Virus record (IMG/VR): IMGVR_UViG_3300044568_001728
Coordinates: 1 to 40,802 of that record
Source of the DNA: a virus
Strand: one strand, 5' to 3'
Length of the DNA: 40,802 bases
Shown here: piece after piece, positions 29,466-39,599 of the stretch
Layout: the number at the start of each line of letters is the position of its first letter
How positions within the stretch are numbered: position 1 is the first letter of the stretch
Notes under the pieces: model-generated
What the model saw: the letters and a program-made list of their open reading frames with translations, nothing else
The model's database searches: none
Told to the model about the DNA's origin: nothing
Made by a program: the position numbers and the translations under genes

Positions 29466-30218
29466 GTGTCTGAAATGGCACGCAAATACACAGGCTACGA
29501 CGGCGACGCAACTGGCAAACAAGCTGGTCTAGAAGAACTCGTACGTCAACTATGTAGCAAATTCCCCCTGTTTAACAACGGTACTTGGGTCGTTCGCAAT
29601 ATGAACAACGCCAACCTGTCAAAGCCCAAGCCGTCAGTCCATTCGACTGGCCGTGCAGCCGACCTCTCATGGCGCAAGTCAGGCAAAAAAGGTTCAGGCA
29701 ACTACGCCGACGCTGTCGCCCTGTTGGACTTCCTAGTGCTACACGCCGAAGCCCTACAGATCGAAGAACTACACGACTACTTCCCACAACCACACGGTCG
29801 AGGCTGGAAATGTGACCGTGAATCGTGGACGATATATGCCAAGCCGACCATTGGGTCTGCACCCGGTGGCGATTGGATCCACCTTGAGATTTCTCCCCTT
29901 CACGCGAAGAACGCCCTGTACTACAAGGAATTCTTTGCGAACCTCGCGACGGCAGCGGGAGAAAGTCCTTCTCCGCTAACTCCCGCTGCTGGCGCACCTG
30001 CCCCTGCCCCTTTAGCATTTGCGTACCCTGGAACACCGCTGAAGATCGGTTCCAAAGGGGACGCTGTGAAACTCGTCCAGGCAGTCGTTGGCGGTGTGAT
30101 TACCGATGGCGACTTTGGGAAGAAGACTGACCATCGTGTCAAAGAATGGCAGTTGGCTCACAACATTGCAGCCGACGGTATCGTCGGGCCTGTCTCGTGG
30201 AAGGCCATGTTCGGCTGA
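29466..30218 (+). CDS. endolysin: M15-type peptidase with peptidoglycan-binding domain
   Basis: 250 residues with GTG start (an in-frame ATG follows at 29475; neither has a strong ribosome site). The motif SVHSTGRAAD (57-66) fits the SxHxxGxAxD zinc site of the M15 D-Ala-D-Ala peptidase family, and DWIHLEIS (about 136-143) provides the other catalytic His. A Pro/Ala linker (165-180) leads to a PG-binding domain (about 185-250, GSKGDAVKLVQAVVGG ... DGIVGPVSWKAM). It cleaves peptide cross-links at host lysis. Confidence 0.82.
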   Translation: MSEMARKYTGYDGDATGKQAGLEELVRQLCSKFPLFNNGTWVVRNMNNANLSKPKPSVHSTGRAADLSWRKSGKKGSGNYADAVALLDFLVLHAEALQIEELHDYFPQPHGRGWKCDRESWTIYAKPTIGSAPGGDWIHLEISPLHAKNALYYKEFFANLATAAGESPSPLTPAAGAPAPAPLAFAYPGTPLKIGSKGDAVKLVQAVVGGVITDGDFGKKTDHRVKEWQLAHNIAADGIVGPVSWKAMFG

Positions 30219-30472
30219 TGGAAGCGGTACTAGTCGCTGTCGTTACAGGTGTGTTCGCTGTACTAGCAATCCTCATAGAGAAGGGTCGCAAAGAGAACAA
30301 GCGTGACCACGGGAACGTGATGGATCGACTAGACCTCGTCTCATCAGAGATACGCAAAGACATTCGCCAGGTGCGCTACGAATTGAACGATCACGCTAAT
30401 GGGCCAGCCCACAACACTAAACCTGTTGTTCCTGCTAAAATCCCATTGAAGAAACGACCGAAGGCTGGATAG
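30218..30472 (+). CDS. membrane protein with coiled coil, holin-like
   Basis: 84 residues from the ATG on the last base of the endolysin stop. One membrane helix (AVLVAVVTGVFAVLAILIEK) then a basic/acidic coiled coil (DRLDLVSSEIRKDIRQVRYELN) and a Lys/Pro-rich tail. Single-helix proteins with a coiled coil right after the endolysin are frequent holin or lysis-control candidates in actinophages. Confidence 0.6.
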   Translation: MEAVLVAVVTGVFAVLAILIEKGRKENKRDHGNVMDRLDLVSSEIRKDIRQVRYELNDHANGPAHNTKPVVPAKIPLKKRPKAG

Positions 30473-30497
30473 CCAGTAGGAACTCTGAGGAGCATCT

Positions 30498-31112
30498 ATG
30501 GCAAACGAAGCAACAGCTGAACTGTACAGACGGCAAAGCGGACTTAATAAAGCAAAATTTACGACTGACTACGAGCAGTATCTTGCCGACCTGGCTTCTA
30601 AATACGGCATTTCAAATGACCAGTTAAACGCCAACCTTGAGTCCCGTGGCATCTTGCGTTCCGGGGAAGCAGGCACAGCCCGTACTCGACTTAGTGCAGC
30701 CGAAGAAGCAGCACGCACAAGCGCACGAACAAATTATGATTACAACGTCGCTAACGAAGACATCAACCTTGCAACAAGGCTTGCTGGCTTAATGACAGGT
30801 GGAAGTGGCGGTGGTAGCACTACGCCCGCACCCGTTACCCCACCACCTAGCGACACTTCAACTCCAGCACCAATGTATCGCAGTCCAGCCGACCCAGCGT
30901 ACGACGGTATGCGCGACCGTGGCCCACGAACACCTGATTTGTCAGGCGTGGACTTTGCAGGGCTTGGCAAAATGATGGAAGCCAACAAAAAACCGAAGCC
31001 AGTTGATCTTTCGGGTGTTAACTGGAATGCGTTAGCAGGATTTGGCGGTGGTTCGTCAAATGCAAAACCAGCGACCGTACGAGTTAATCCTGTTTCAGCG
31101 AGAAACCGCTAA
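30498..31112 (+). CDS. putative internal virion protein
   Basis: 204 residues, ribosome site GAGGAGCATCT. N-terminal helices rich in Ala, Asn and Arg (AELYRRQSGLNKAKFTTDYE; LESRGILRSGEAGTARTRLS), a Gly/Pro/Thr linker, and a C-terminal repeat-like stretch (DLSGVDFAGLGKM and DLSGVNWNALAGF). It heads a run of four genes leading to the giant protein, as in ejection-protein clusters of podoviruses. Confidence 0.6.
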   Translation: MANEATAELYRRQSGLNKAKFTTDYEQYLADLASKYGISNDQLNANLESRGILRSGEAGTARTRLSAAEEAARTSARTNYDYNVANEDINLATRLAGLMTGGSGGGSTTPAPVTPPPSDTSTPAPMYRSPADPAYDGMRDRGPRTPDLSGVDFAGLGKMMEANKKPKPVDLSGVNWNALAGFGGGSSNAKPATVRVNPVSARNR

Positions 31113-31615
31113 TGGCATTTGACCTTTCAACCCCTACCGCACAGCTCGCATTTGGTGTAGCACAACGCGCCCAAGAAGTACAAGACATGAAAGCACGCCT
31201 TGAAGCCGAAGCACGCGCCCGTGTTGAGGCTCGACTTGCACCATACGGTAACGACTTAAGTCAGTTTGACTCAACCTTTAGAAGCGTTTACGACCCTGTC
31301 GCAGCGACCCAACAGTCCCGTGCCAAAGCCATGCAGGAATATGTGACTGGGTTACCTGAACTGCTCGCTCGTTCTCAAGCCGAAAAGAGATCAGGCTCAG
31401 GTGGTGGTAGCGGTGGTGGCGGTAGTGCATATCAGCCGTACCAACCTTTTGATCCTGAAGCAATTCTTAAATTGTTAGTCGGTGGACAAACTAAACCTGG
31501 ATACACCGAACCGTATTCCGCAACCAAAAACGCTATGCGTAGCCGTGGCCCTCGACCGGGAACAGCAGTTGCACCGACATTCCAACGCACGACCAACGCA
31601 GACAGGTTCGGATGA
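31112..31615 (+). CDS. putative internal virion protein
   Basis: 167 residues, starting on the last base of the previous stop. A long helix (FGVAQRAQEVQDMKARLEAEA, ARVEARLAPYG) is followed by a Gly/Ser tract and a C-terminal part with SRGPRPGTAV. The 'MR.RGPR' motif also occurs in the preceding gene (MRDRGPRTP), suggesting a shared binding peptide. Overlaps the next start (ATGA). Confidence 0.6.
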   Translation: MAFDLSTPTAQLAFGVAQRAQEVQDMKARLEAEARARVEARLAPYGNDLSQFDSTFRSVYDPVAATQQSRAKAMQEYVTGLPELLARSQAEKRSGSGGGSGGGGSAYQPYQPFDPEAILKLLVGGQTKPGYTEPYSATKNAMRSRGPRPGTAVAPTFQRTTNADRFG

Positions 31616-33024
31616 TGGCTCCCAAGATCGGCCCTCGTGGCATCACAATTGAAGACGTGCAAAATGTCGCTAATAACGGCATCAGCCAAAAAGACGGAAC
31701 TTCTTACAAGTCAATATCTAAACCAACAGCGACATCCCCGGTCGATTACGCCGCATTACTAGCAGGTGGCCCAGCATCTACCTACGGCCAAAAGTATGCG
31801 GGTCAGCCATCAGGTGAGTACGCCAGGCAGATGATCCTCGGTGCTGCAATGCAAGCCAAAAGTATTGGTGATCTTGCAGCAATGCAAGCTGCGACCAATC
31901 GTTCACAACTTGAGAGCAAGTTTACTTCTGATCTTCTTAGTCGCACAAACGAGGTCTACCCCACGTTGCGGGCAAAATTTGATAAACCACTATTAGACGA
32001 ATCAACAATGACACGGAATTATGTCCCTGGGCCTCAAGCACAGTCGGCGCAACAACTTAGTGATCTTGAAAACGAATTAAACGATTTGTACGTGACTGGC
32101 ATGGGGAACCAACGAACATTAGCAATAGGGACAGACCCAGCAAAAGTTCGTGCATTACAAAGTTCTATTGACCAAGCCAAACGAACATTGCAATATAGTG
32201 GCTACAGTCCAGCCGAAGAAGCATTAAACGCACTACGGTCACAAGAAGAAGCAATCCGACAAACAGCAGTCAATAAACAGAATGCTTACGGTGCGTACAT
32301 GAACCGCATGAATATGTTGGGCGAAGGTAGATCACTCCCTCAACGACTCCGTGCCGGGGCGCAACGAGATATTATTGCCGACCTCACTCCAGGTCTTGAG
32401 TCGGCGGTCGCAGAGCAAGTAACACCGTACGAAACGGTCGCTCAAGGTTTTGCCAACACCCCATTGTCCCAGTTCGCCCAACAGATCGCAGTTAACCGTT
32501 ATGGCTACGACCCCGCATTGGCAGCTGGATTGTTTGACACTAGCGTTGATATTCAGTCGCTTAAAGATGAAGCCGACCTATTCGCTGCACAGAACCCACA
32601 ACTGAATATGTCCCCGGCTGAGATTGTTTATAACCAACTTGGCGAAGAAGGACTAAACCAGTATCTGCAACAACAAGCCGAACAAGCCCTAATGGGTTCC
32701 CCGTCGCAACAACGGACAGAAGCAGAACTAGCACAAGACGCAGCCAACGCACCAATTGACGCTGAACTGTATTCGGCATATGCGACAGCACCAGGCAACG
32801 TCAATTCTGCACTCAATGCCGATGTTGCTCGACAATATATGTCAGACCCCAATTTCCTCGCACAGTTCCAAGCAGGAACGACACAGATCTATGACGAAAT
32901 GGGCAAAGGAATTAGCGGTGCAGACGCAGTCAACGCTTATATGCAAAACTATTTGAACACTACAGGCGACCCAGTATCGGCTCGCATATTGGAAGAACTA
33001 CTTAGCAACATTGCATTCGGGTGA
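31612..33024 (+). CDS. putative ejection protein
   Basis: 470 residues, mostly helical and Gln/Ala-rich, with a heptad-like segment near residues 140-240 (SDLENELNDLYVTG; QSSIDQAKRTLQ; LNALRSQEEAIRQTAVN) and a C-terminal third of acidic helices. The helical, Gln-rich composition matches podovirus internal core proteins that exit with DNA. No enzyme motif was seen. Confidence 0.6.
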   Translation: MMAPKIGPRGITIEDVQNVANNGISQKDGTSYKSISKPTATSPVDYAALLAGGPASTYGQKYAGQPSGEYARQMILGAAMQAKSIGDLAAMQAATNRSQLESKFTSDLLSRTNEVYPTLRAKFDKPLLDESTMTRNYVPGPQAQSAQQLSDLENELNDLYVTGMGNQRTLAIGTDPAKVRALQSSIDQAKRTLQYSGYSPAEEALNALRSQEEAIRQTAVNKQNAYGAYMNRMNMLGEGRSLPQRLRAGAQRDIIADLTPGLESAVAEQVTPYETVAQGFANTPLSQFAQQIAVNRYGYDPALAAGLFDTSVDIQSLKDEADLFAAQNPQLNMSPAEIVYNQLGEEGLNQYLQQQAEQALMGSPSQQRTEAELAQDAANAPIDAELYSAYATAPGNVNSALNADVARQYMSDPNFLAQFQAGTTQIYDEMGKGISGADAVNAYMQNYLNTTGDPVSARILEELLSNIAFG

Positions 33025-33030
33025 TCTGAC

Positions 33031-36000
33031 ATGGCAAATGCACAAGACATTGTCAACTCAGTCATTGCTAAACAACAGTCAAGTCCAGTCGCACCACAAG
33101 CAACGGCGACCGCACCAGTCAAGTACAACCTAAAACCCATTCAAGCACCAGCACCAGCCAAAGCATCAGGTGAAGACAAAGGTGACAAAGGTTTGCTCGG
33201 TGGGCTGATCTCGTCTGTAGGAAATGTCATCAAGTTCCCGGCAACGGTCATTCAAAATGTCCCAACCATTATCGGCAAAGGCGTACAGACAGTCGGCGGT
33301 GTTGGCGAAGCATTGTTTAGCATCGGAACCAACATATTCAACGAAGACCTGTATCACTCCCGAACAGAAGTTGACTACGAAAAAGGTAAAGCACTAGGTC
33401 TTAAAGGTACTGAACTGATTGCATATTCATTGCAACGAAGTATGCCTTTGATAGCACCAATGATTACTAGCATCCCAGCGACGGGCGCGCGACTAGCCGA
33501 AACAGCCACACTCGGCGCATACGACACGGGCGCACCGGGATTCGATTACTACCAGGCTTTGCGAAAAGGCGAGCTAGGCAATATGTTGATCGAGGATGTT
33601 GGCAACGTAGTGCTGGCTGGCCGTCTAAGTGGTCTAGGCAACGTCGGTGTCAAAGCTGGTACAGCAATATCAAAGGCTGGCGCACCACGACTTGGTTCTG
33701 CTGTGTCGGGTGCAGGAATGTTTGCCGAACAGCCCATCGGAACTATCGCCCGTGGCGCAGGTCGTGGACTTAGTACAGCACCAATCGCTGCAAGGTTCCC
33801 GAAACTCGCTGAAGCAGGCGGTCGTGTCGCTGTATCCGAAACACCACTACGAGGTATCTATGGTGAAGCCGTTGACGCTCGTCGAGCATTCGCTAACACT
33901 AAATGGATGGAGTTGCAGCAGAAGATCGTTGATCTCCAAAACGAATATCGCGCTACGGGCATAGATAACAGCGAACAAATCAAGTTGCTTGAAGAACAAC
34001 GAAATGCCGTCCTCAACAAGACTGGCTTGCCCAAGATGGCTCGTGGAAAAATTGACCAACTGTCACGCGCAGGTGAAGGTCTTCGTACACAAATTGTGGC
34101 TACCTTTATTCGTTTCAAAGACAGGGGTGCAATCCCCGAAGCCGTAGACGATTTACTGGCCCAAGAATCTCGTGTCCGCAAAGCTGCCCAAACAGCAGAA
34201 AAAGCAGGCGAAACAGAACGAGCGCAAAACCTTTACGCTCAGGCTGACATCATCAAACAAAAAGCTGACATCAAAGCCTCTGACACCCAAGGCGTACTGT
34301 CACAACCTGCACCCGACTGGGTCGCTCCCGCAACAACCCTGTACACCACAGGTCAGGTCAACGGAATCATTGCCGACCTTCGTGCTGGCAAGTCAATGCA
34401 GGAGATCCTTCAAGCAATCACCCCGGAACAAGTCGGCCCTGAACTTGCTGACATGGGTTATGGCTATTCGGAACTTGCCGTCCGTAAAGCAGTTGACTAT
34501 GCCGAAGGACGTTTGACTCCAATCGAGCGCATCCAAATGGACGTGTACCAGCAGATCCAACGCAACTGGAATCAATTTTGGTGGGATCAAAGCCAGGCAC
34601 GCACGGGCTACACGACAGAAACCGTGCCGTACACCTACGCCGGGACAACGCCCGACCCTCGCAACATCTTGCTTGAACTTGCAAAACCAACATACACAGG
34701 CAATTTCAAAAAAGCATTCTTTGATGCATTGGACGAGATCGCAGTTCAATATCTTGAACAAGTAGCACCAGGTTTGGCTGCCGAATTAAAGATTGATCTT
34801 GCTGATCCGAAGCCTGGCATATGGACAAAACTTGCAGAACAAGAAGTTGGTACACCTGCCTACGATGCCGCATACAAACTGGTTCAATTAGGTTTTGACG
34901 AGCTACGAGCTAACCCTGATCTCGCTCGATTCATGCAGAACGAAATGATCTACCCGGCAGCGATGCGCGTCTCAATGCTAAACGAGCAACGCCGACTTAA
35001 ATTAGCGTTGAACAACGACATCGGTTTCGTTGCCGAACGACTGCAATCATTGCTGTCAACCCATAGCGACATCATCCCCAAGAATTTTCTTGATGCGATC
35101 ACTAAAGCCTTAGAAAAAGCCAGCGACCCTCAAGGGCAGTTTGACCTATCAACTTTTAAGCGTTTGGAACGCAACCTCGCAAGCCTTATCAAACTGACAA
35201 CCGAACGCCTCACCAAACTCCAAGAAGAACAAGGTGTTTTGGCAACACGTCAAGCAGGCGTAGACATGAAACTTATTGATGCCATAAACCAAATGGCTGA
35301 AATGCAACGCATCGTTATAGCGATTACCGAAAACCCGCAGGCAATCCTTGGCGACACTCCCAAGTTGGCTACAGCAAAACAGGCAGAGCAGGCGAACCTG
35401 TCTCGCATTGAAGCGATCCCCGACGAGATGGCTCAAGTCGACGCTGAGATTAAAGCCGAGATTGACCGTCAAAGAGAAGCCAACGCCTATTTGCAACAGG
35501 ACTTGGACAACACTCAGGTCAGCCTTGAGCAGGCCCGTATTCGCGCTACTGAAACAGCCGATGCCGAAGCGACGGTGCGCCAGCAGTTAGACCAGGAGCA
35601 GGCATACCTTGATGCATACAACAAACTGACTGAAGAAGAACTTGCAGCGTTAAGAAGCCCCGATGGCGAGAAACAACCATTCGACTTAAAAAAAGCAATG
35701 GAAATTCACGATATCTACGCAAGTGGCGACAATTTTGTTAGCAAAGGTACAGCACAATCAGTCAAAAATCGCCTAGTCGAAGAAGCCACAGACCGACTCT
35801 ATACCGCCCAAGGTGTTATGGATTTATTGTTGCCTAGCACAATGCGCCGTGCGCGCACAATGACTATCGGTTTGGCGACTGATCCAAACGCAATGTCGTT
35901 CATGCAAGAAGACTTTCGTCAACCATTTGAAAGTGCTGTTTACCAGGCGATTGGTGATCCGAAGCTAGCTAAAAAAGCTGTCAAAGATTTTATTGATTCT

Positions 36001-38895
36001 CGTACTGCAATGGACGACGATGGTGTTTCCGTTGACCAAGCGCGAATGGTTGCTGAAAGCAATTCAGGCGGTACTGATCTTCAAGGCAGAGAATTTGATT
36101 CTGACAGCGCATACATGGAAGAACTGGGTCGTGCTTGGGCTGAACAATGGATGGCAGAAAAAGACTTAGGTCGCGCCAAGCAAAAAGGCGTAGAAGCAAT
36201 TCGGAAAGAATTGGCCGCCGACAACCAAGCAATGATTGACAAGGCTATGGAAGCATCCACCGTCACAGGACAGACATTGCCGTGGATTGAACGCATGATT
36301 GAATTAGATGATCGCGCAACGCTTGCAGAAGCCACCCGTACCGTTGAAGGATTACGCCGAGAACTAGCCAGGGCTGAACAAGCAGCACAAAAAGCACAGG
36401 CTGATCTCAACCGTCTTAATGACAAAGCCAGCAAACTTGCTGAACAAGTACGACCCAAAGTTCCAAACGAGCTATTAAGCCGTCGTGCCAAGTTAGAAAA
36501 AGAAAAAGTCACTACACAGAAAGCCGTTGCCCGTCTAGCCAAAGCAGTAGAGACAGCAACCCGCCAACAAGAAAAACTGTTACAGAGCCGTGTTCGCGGA
36601 CGATTGGTTGGCATTGGCAAACTTGAACCCGAAACCGTAGTTGTTAAAATGCGCGATGCACAAGGAAATCTTGTTGATACAACCGTGCCCAATACGCGTC
36701 GTGGTCAACCCGTACTTAATAAATACGTTGTTGACAAACTGACAGACCAAGAACAACAAGCACTCAACGAGACAATCTTCATCAACAAAAAGGTTGCTCA
36801 GGTCAAAGAACAAGTCGCAGCAAACGAACCGTTACAAACCGAAGCAACAAATGTTCTCGCCCAAAGCGACATCAACCAGCAGGCACAACTCAATCGACCA
36901 GTCGGCCCGCAACTGTTGACCGAACCACCGATCTATTTCCCTGGCGGTACAACGTCGGCAGCAGCAGAACGAGTTGCTATCCCGATGACGATGCGCTCTG
37001 AGGGTCTTGCACCACAAGTCAAAGCACAATACGAAAACACGAAACAGACAGGCTTGACAGCGACATCGGTCGGACAGCAGGCAGGCAAACTCAACGAAGT
37101 CATGGGTCAGTTCTCACGCAACGTCGTGGTCGAAGAGTTCATTACCTCGCCCGAATTTGCGCTCCCAACATCCAATGTTGTCGGTATCCAACGTGTGTTG
37201 GAATTGCAACAAGATGCAATAAACGAACTACAAAACCAGGGTATCCCCCGTAACACGCCACAGTTTGAAACAGCACTCAAAAGGCGCACAGGTGAACTGC
37301 TCATTCGTGAACTGCGCTTACGAGGATACGAGCCTGTTAGCCCAGTCAAGTTTGATCCCGAAGTACCATCGCATTCCCCGGTCGGTGGACTCCAAGAGAT
37401 CGTTGGCGCAGAGACAGTAGATGCCAACACCATCGCTATGCGTATCGGCTTGCGTGACACTATCGCTTCTCGATTTGAACCAGTCCACGGCAACACAACA
37501 CCGTCGGCAGTCACCCGCGTGTTTGACAAAGTCGGCAAACTGACACAAGGTTGGAAGTCAGTCGTTCTCCCATTCTCGTTGCGTTGGCAAGTAGGCGACC
37601 TCGTCGGCAACATTATGAACGCCTGGATCCGTGGAGACATCCCGGCAAACGAAATGGTTCGGGCAATGCAAGATGTCAAGAACCGCATCACCGTAGACGG
37701 AGACGGCATCGTTCGCACACTCAAGTCAGACGTGGCCGACCAAACAATGGCAGACCCTGTACTCGCTGCACTCGTTGGTGCAGGCTTAGAAGCTCGTGGT
37801 CTTCGTGGCGCAGAACTCAAAGCAATCAGCGAAGGAACGCTTCGACCAGTAGGCGAACGCATATCGTCACGAATGTTCCCCAAGTTCCGCCAAAAAGCAT
37901 TCAACGTCAACGCCACACAAAACCTTATTGCCCGTGCTGCGGTAGCCATCACAAAACTAGAAGCCGAACTAGCCAGCAAGGGACGCACCCTTGACGAAAT
38001 TGATCCCATCACCCTGCTCAACGACAAAGTATTAAATGACGCTGTCGTCAAAGCAGTACAAGAAACGAACAGCACACTCGGCGCATTCGCAGAAATGACA
38101 CCGTGGGAACGCAACGTATTACGCCAAGTGTTCCCATTTTGGTCGTGGATCAAGTTCATCAACAAAGCTGCAGCACAACTGGTACTAGACCAGCCCGACC
38201 GTGTTCTGTTCTACGGCCACATAGGTTCGATGTACACCAGCGGTGAAGGCAAAGACCTGATGGACTGGTTGAAAGACAAGACCCCAACACCGTTCGGTTT
38301 CATGGACTTCCGATTCTTGAACCCGTACTCGGACGCGCTGATCTTTAGTCGCAACCCGTTTGAAGCAGTCAGCCAAACTTTTACTCGTCCGTCGCCAGTC
38401 ATTATGACCGGGATAGATGCAGCGAACGCTCTCGGTTTCTACGCCACAGGAAAGAACCTGATCCCATACGGTGGCATGAGTCGCCCTGGTTACCTTGAGG
38501 GTCGCCCAGGTGCTTCAGCCCGTGGCGTAGGTGACCTTGCAGGCGAACTTGGTTACATGGCATTGAACCGTTTCGGTGGCCCATTCCGCAATGTTCTGAC
38601 CGTATTGCCAAACGAGATACCCGTCATTGCTCCCGAAGGCAGGTTGATCGGCACAGATGTGGCTATCGGTACACGCAACCGTTACCCGCAAGGCTCTGCA
38701 CGAACCCAAGGTATCTACGCCGAACCTCGACTGAACCCCACCCTTGCCCGTGTCGGTGCAATCCTCGCATCGTTGGGTATTCCAGCACCAATGTTTGACA
38801 CCGAAAAGGCTTACGCCCAAGGCGAAACACAAGCAGCTAAAGATGAGAAAGCCCGACTTAGAAGGGTTGTCGCCCGACTACAGTCGGTGCAATGA
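33031..38895 (+). CDS. giant 1954-residue internal virion/ejection protein
   Basis: The largest gene, 14% of the genome. Residues 50-110 have amphipathic hydrophobic stretches (GLLGGLISSVGNVIKFPATV). Coiled coils are evident near 725-865 and 1100-1190. The C-terminal third holds NIMNAWIRGDIPANEM and, near 1688, MTPWERNVLRQVFPFWSW, a block I recall from large actinophage minor virion proteins. A mobile ATPase or lysozyme domain was not found. It likely forms part of the internal core that is injected to build a channel through the host envelope. Confidence 0.75.
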   Translation: MANAQDIVNSVIAKQQSSPVAPQATATAPVKYNLKPIQAPAPAKASGEDKGDKGLLGGLISSVGNVIKFPATVIQNVPTIIGKGVQTVGGVGEALFSIGTNIFNEDLYHSRTEVDYEKGKALGLKGTELIAYSLQRSMPLIAPMITSIPATGARLAETATLGAYDTGAPGFDYYQALRKGELGNMLIEDVGNVVLAGRLSGLGNVGVKAGTAISKAGAPRLGSAVSGAGMFAEQPIGTIARGAGRGLSTAPIAARFPKLAEAGGRVAVSETPLRGIYGEAVDARRAFANTKWMELQQKIVDLQNEYRATGIDNSEQIKLLEEQRNAVLNKTGLPKMARGKIDQLSRAGEGLRTQIVATFIRFKDRGAIPEAVDDLLAQESRVRKAAQTAEKAGETERAQNLYAQADIIKQKADIKASDTQGVLSQPAPDWVAPATTLYTTGQVNGIIADLRAGKSMQEILQAITPEQVGPELADMGYGYSELAVRKAVDYAEGRLTPIERIQMDVYQQIQRNWNQFWWDQSQARTGYTTETVPYTYAGTTPDPRNILLELAKPTYTGNFKKAFFDALDEIAVQYLEQVAPGLAAELKIDLADPKPGIWTKLAEQEVGTPAYDAAYKLVQLGFDELRANPDLARFMQNEMIYPAAMRVSMLNEQRRLKLALNNDIGFVAERLQSLLSTHSDIIPKNFLDAITKALEKASDPQGQFDLSTFKRLERNLASLIKLTTERLTKLQEEQGVLATRQAGVDMKLIDAINQMAEMQRIVIAITENPQAILGDTPKLATAKQAEQANLSRIEAIPDEMAQVDAEIKAEIDRQREANAYLQQDLDNTQVSLEQARIRATETADAEATVRQQLDQEQAYLDAYNKLTEEELAALRSPDGEKQPFDLKKAMEIHDIYASGDNFVSKGTAQSVKNRLVEEATDRLYTAQGVMDLLLPSTMRRARTMTIGLATDPNAMSFMQEDFRQPFESAVYQAIGDPKLAKKAVKDFIDSRTAMDDDGVSVDQARMVAESNSGGTDLQGREFDSDSAYMEELGRAWAEQWMAEKDLGRAKQKGVEAIRKELAADNQAMIDKAMEASTVTGQTLPWIERMIELDDRATLAEATRTVEGLRRELARAEQAAQKAQADLNRLNDKASKLAEQVRPKVPNELLSRRAKLEKEKVTTQKAVARLAKAVETATRQQEKLLQSRVRGRLVGIGKLEPETVVVKMRDAQGNLVDTTVPNTRRGQPVLNKYVVDKLTDQEQQALNETIFINKKVAQVKEQVAANEPLQTEATNVLAQSDINQQAQLNRPVGPQLLTEPPIYFPGGTTSAAAERVAIPMTMRSEGLAPQVKAQYENTKQTGLTATSVGQQAGKLNEVMGQFSRNVVVEEFITSPEFALPTSNVVGIQRVLELQQDAINELQNQGIPRNTPQFETALKRRTGELLIRELRLRGYEPVSPVKFDPEVPSHSPVGGLQEIVGAETVDANTIAMRIGLRDTIASRFEPVHGNTTPSAVTRVFDKVGKLTQGWKSVVLPFSLRWQVGDLVGNIMNAWIRGDIPANEMVRAMQDVKNRITVDGDGIVRTLKSDVADQTMADPVLAALVGAGLEARGLRGAELKAISEGTLRPVGERISSRMFPKFRQKAFNVNATQNLIARAAVAITKLEAELASKGRTLDEIDPITLLNDKVLNDAVVKAVQETNSTLGAFAEMTPWERNVLRQVFPFWSWIKFINKAAAQLVLDQPDRVLFYGHIGSMYTSGEGKDLMDWLKDKTPTPFGFMDFRFLNPYSDALIFSRNPFEAVSQTFTRPSPVIMTGIDAANALGFYATGKNLIPYGGMSRPGYLEGRPGASARGVGDLAGELGYMALNRFGGPFRNVLTVLPNEIPVIAPEGRLIGTDVAIGTRNRYPQGSARTQGIYAEPRLNPTLARVGAILASLGIPAPMFDTEKAYAQGETQAAKDEKARLRRVVARLQSVQ

Positions 38896-39266
38896 TCTAC
38901 AAACTAGAAGTCCACGGTCGACGACCCACCACCCTTAACCAGGAACGCAAGGTCAACAACTGGGGAGCCAGGGCTAGCGACACTAAATGGTGGCGAGCGC
39001 AGTACGCCGAACTGGCAGCCGACATCCCGCCGATGAAGCGAATCCACATCTCGGTCACCCCCCTGCACAAGAACGGCAGGTCACCACAGGATGTTGGAGC
39101 CTGCTTCCCCGCAGCCAAAGCCGGGATAGACGGACTCGTAGACGCTGGGGTTATTCCCGACGACACACCTGACATTGTTGTTAGGCTAGACTTTCATGCA
39201 CCAGTTGTCTGTGGAGAAGACGGACTCCGAATCGAGATCAGGAACGCCGAGGAAAACAATGTATAA
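38892..39266 (+). CDS. RusA-like Holliday junction resolvase
   Basis: 124 residues, start overlapping the giant gene's stop (ATGA). Key pattern: beta strands, then RSPQDVGACFPAAKAGIDGLVDAG and VIPDDTPDIVV, the RusA order D...AK..D.L...G...DD, followed by a strand RLDFHAP. The acidic residues would bind metal for resolving branched recombination or packaging intermediates. The usual DN motif is replaced by DVGAC, so it is a divergent member. Confidence 0.65.
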   Translation: MIYKLEVHGRRPTTLNQERKVNNWGARASDTKWWRAQYAELAADIPPMKRIHISVTPLHKNGRSPQDVGACFPAAKAGIDGLVDAGVIPDDTPDIVVRLDFHAPVVCGEDGLRIEIRNAEENNV

Positions 39267-39591
39267 AGACTCAGTTAAAAACTTAGCTGCAAAAATGACT
39301 AAGAAAAAGACAACCAATGGTACTGCCGACACCCAAGCCCGCCGTGCTGGTGACCGTGGTGTCCCGTCTGACTTTACTGCTTCATTAGGTAGTGGTAATC
39401 AATATCGCACTACTGGTTCGTCTTCTAAAAAAATCAATGATGGAAAACGTGTTTTTGAAACCAAAGATACAAAAGGCATGAACCAATACTTTATAATGGG
39501 TAATGATGGAGAATTGATTGAAGTTTTTGATATTTACAACAGCGGTCAAAAGTCTTCCGATGCAATCGTGACACCAAGAACTCGACGTTAG
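39259..39591 (+). CDS. hypothetical basic protein
   Basis: 110 residues from the ATG with a GAGGAAAACA site, overlapping the preceding gene by eight bases. Basic N-terminus (KNLAAKMTKKKTT), a Ser/Gly/Thr-rich middle, and a C-terminal beta segment (MNQYFIMGNDGELIEVFDIY). No family recognised. Confidence 0.6.
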   Translation: MYKDSVKNLAAKMTKKKTTNGTADTQARRAGDRGVPSDFTASLGSGNQYRTTGSSSKKINDGKRVFETKDTKGMNQYFIMGNDGELIEVFDIYNSGQKSSDAIVTPRTRR

Positions 39592-39599
39592 GAAAACTG

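Noticed and set aside
36081-38165. Long minus-strand frames opposite the giant gene (about 200 and 350 codons)
   Set aside because: Ser/Arg/Thr-rich shadow translations without ribosome sites or recognisable motifs; the plus-strand protein has conserved blocks at the same place.
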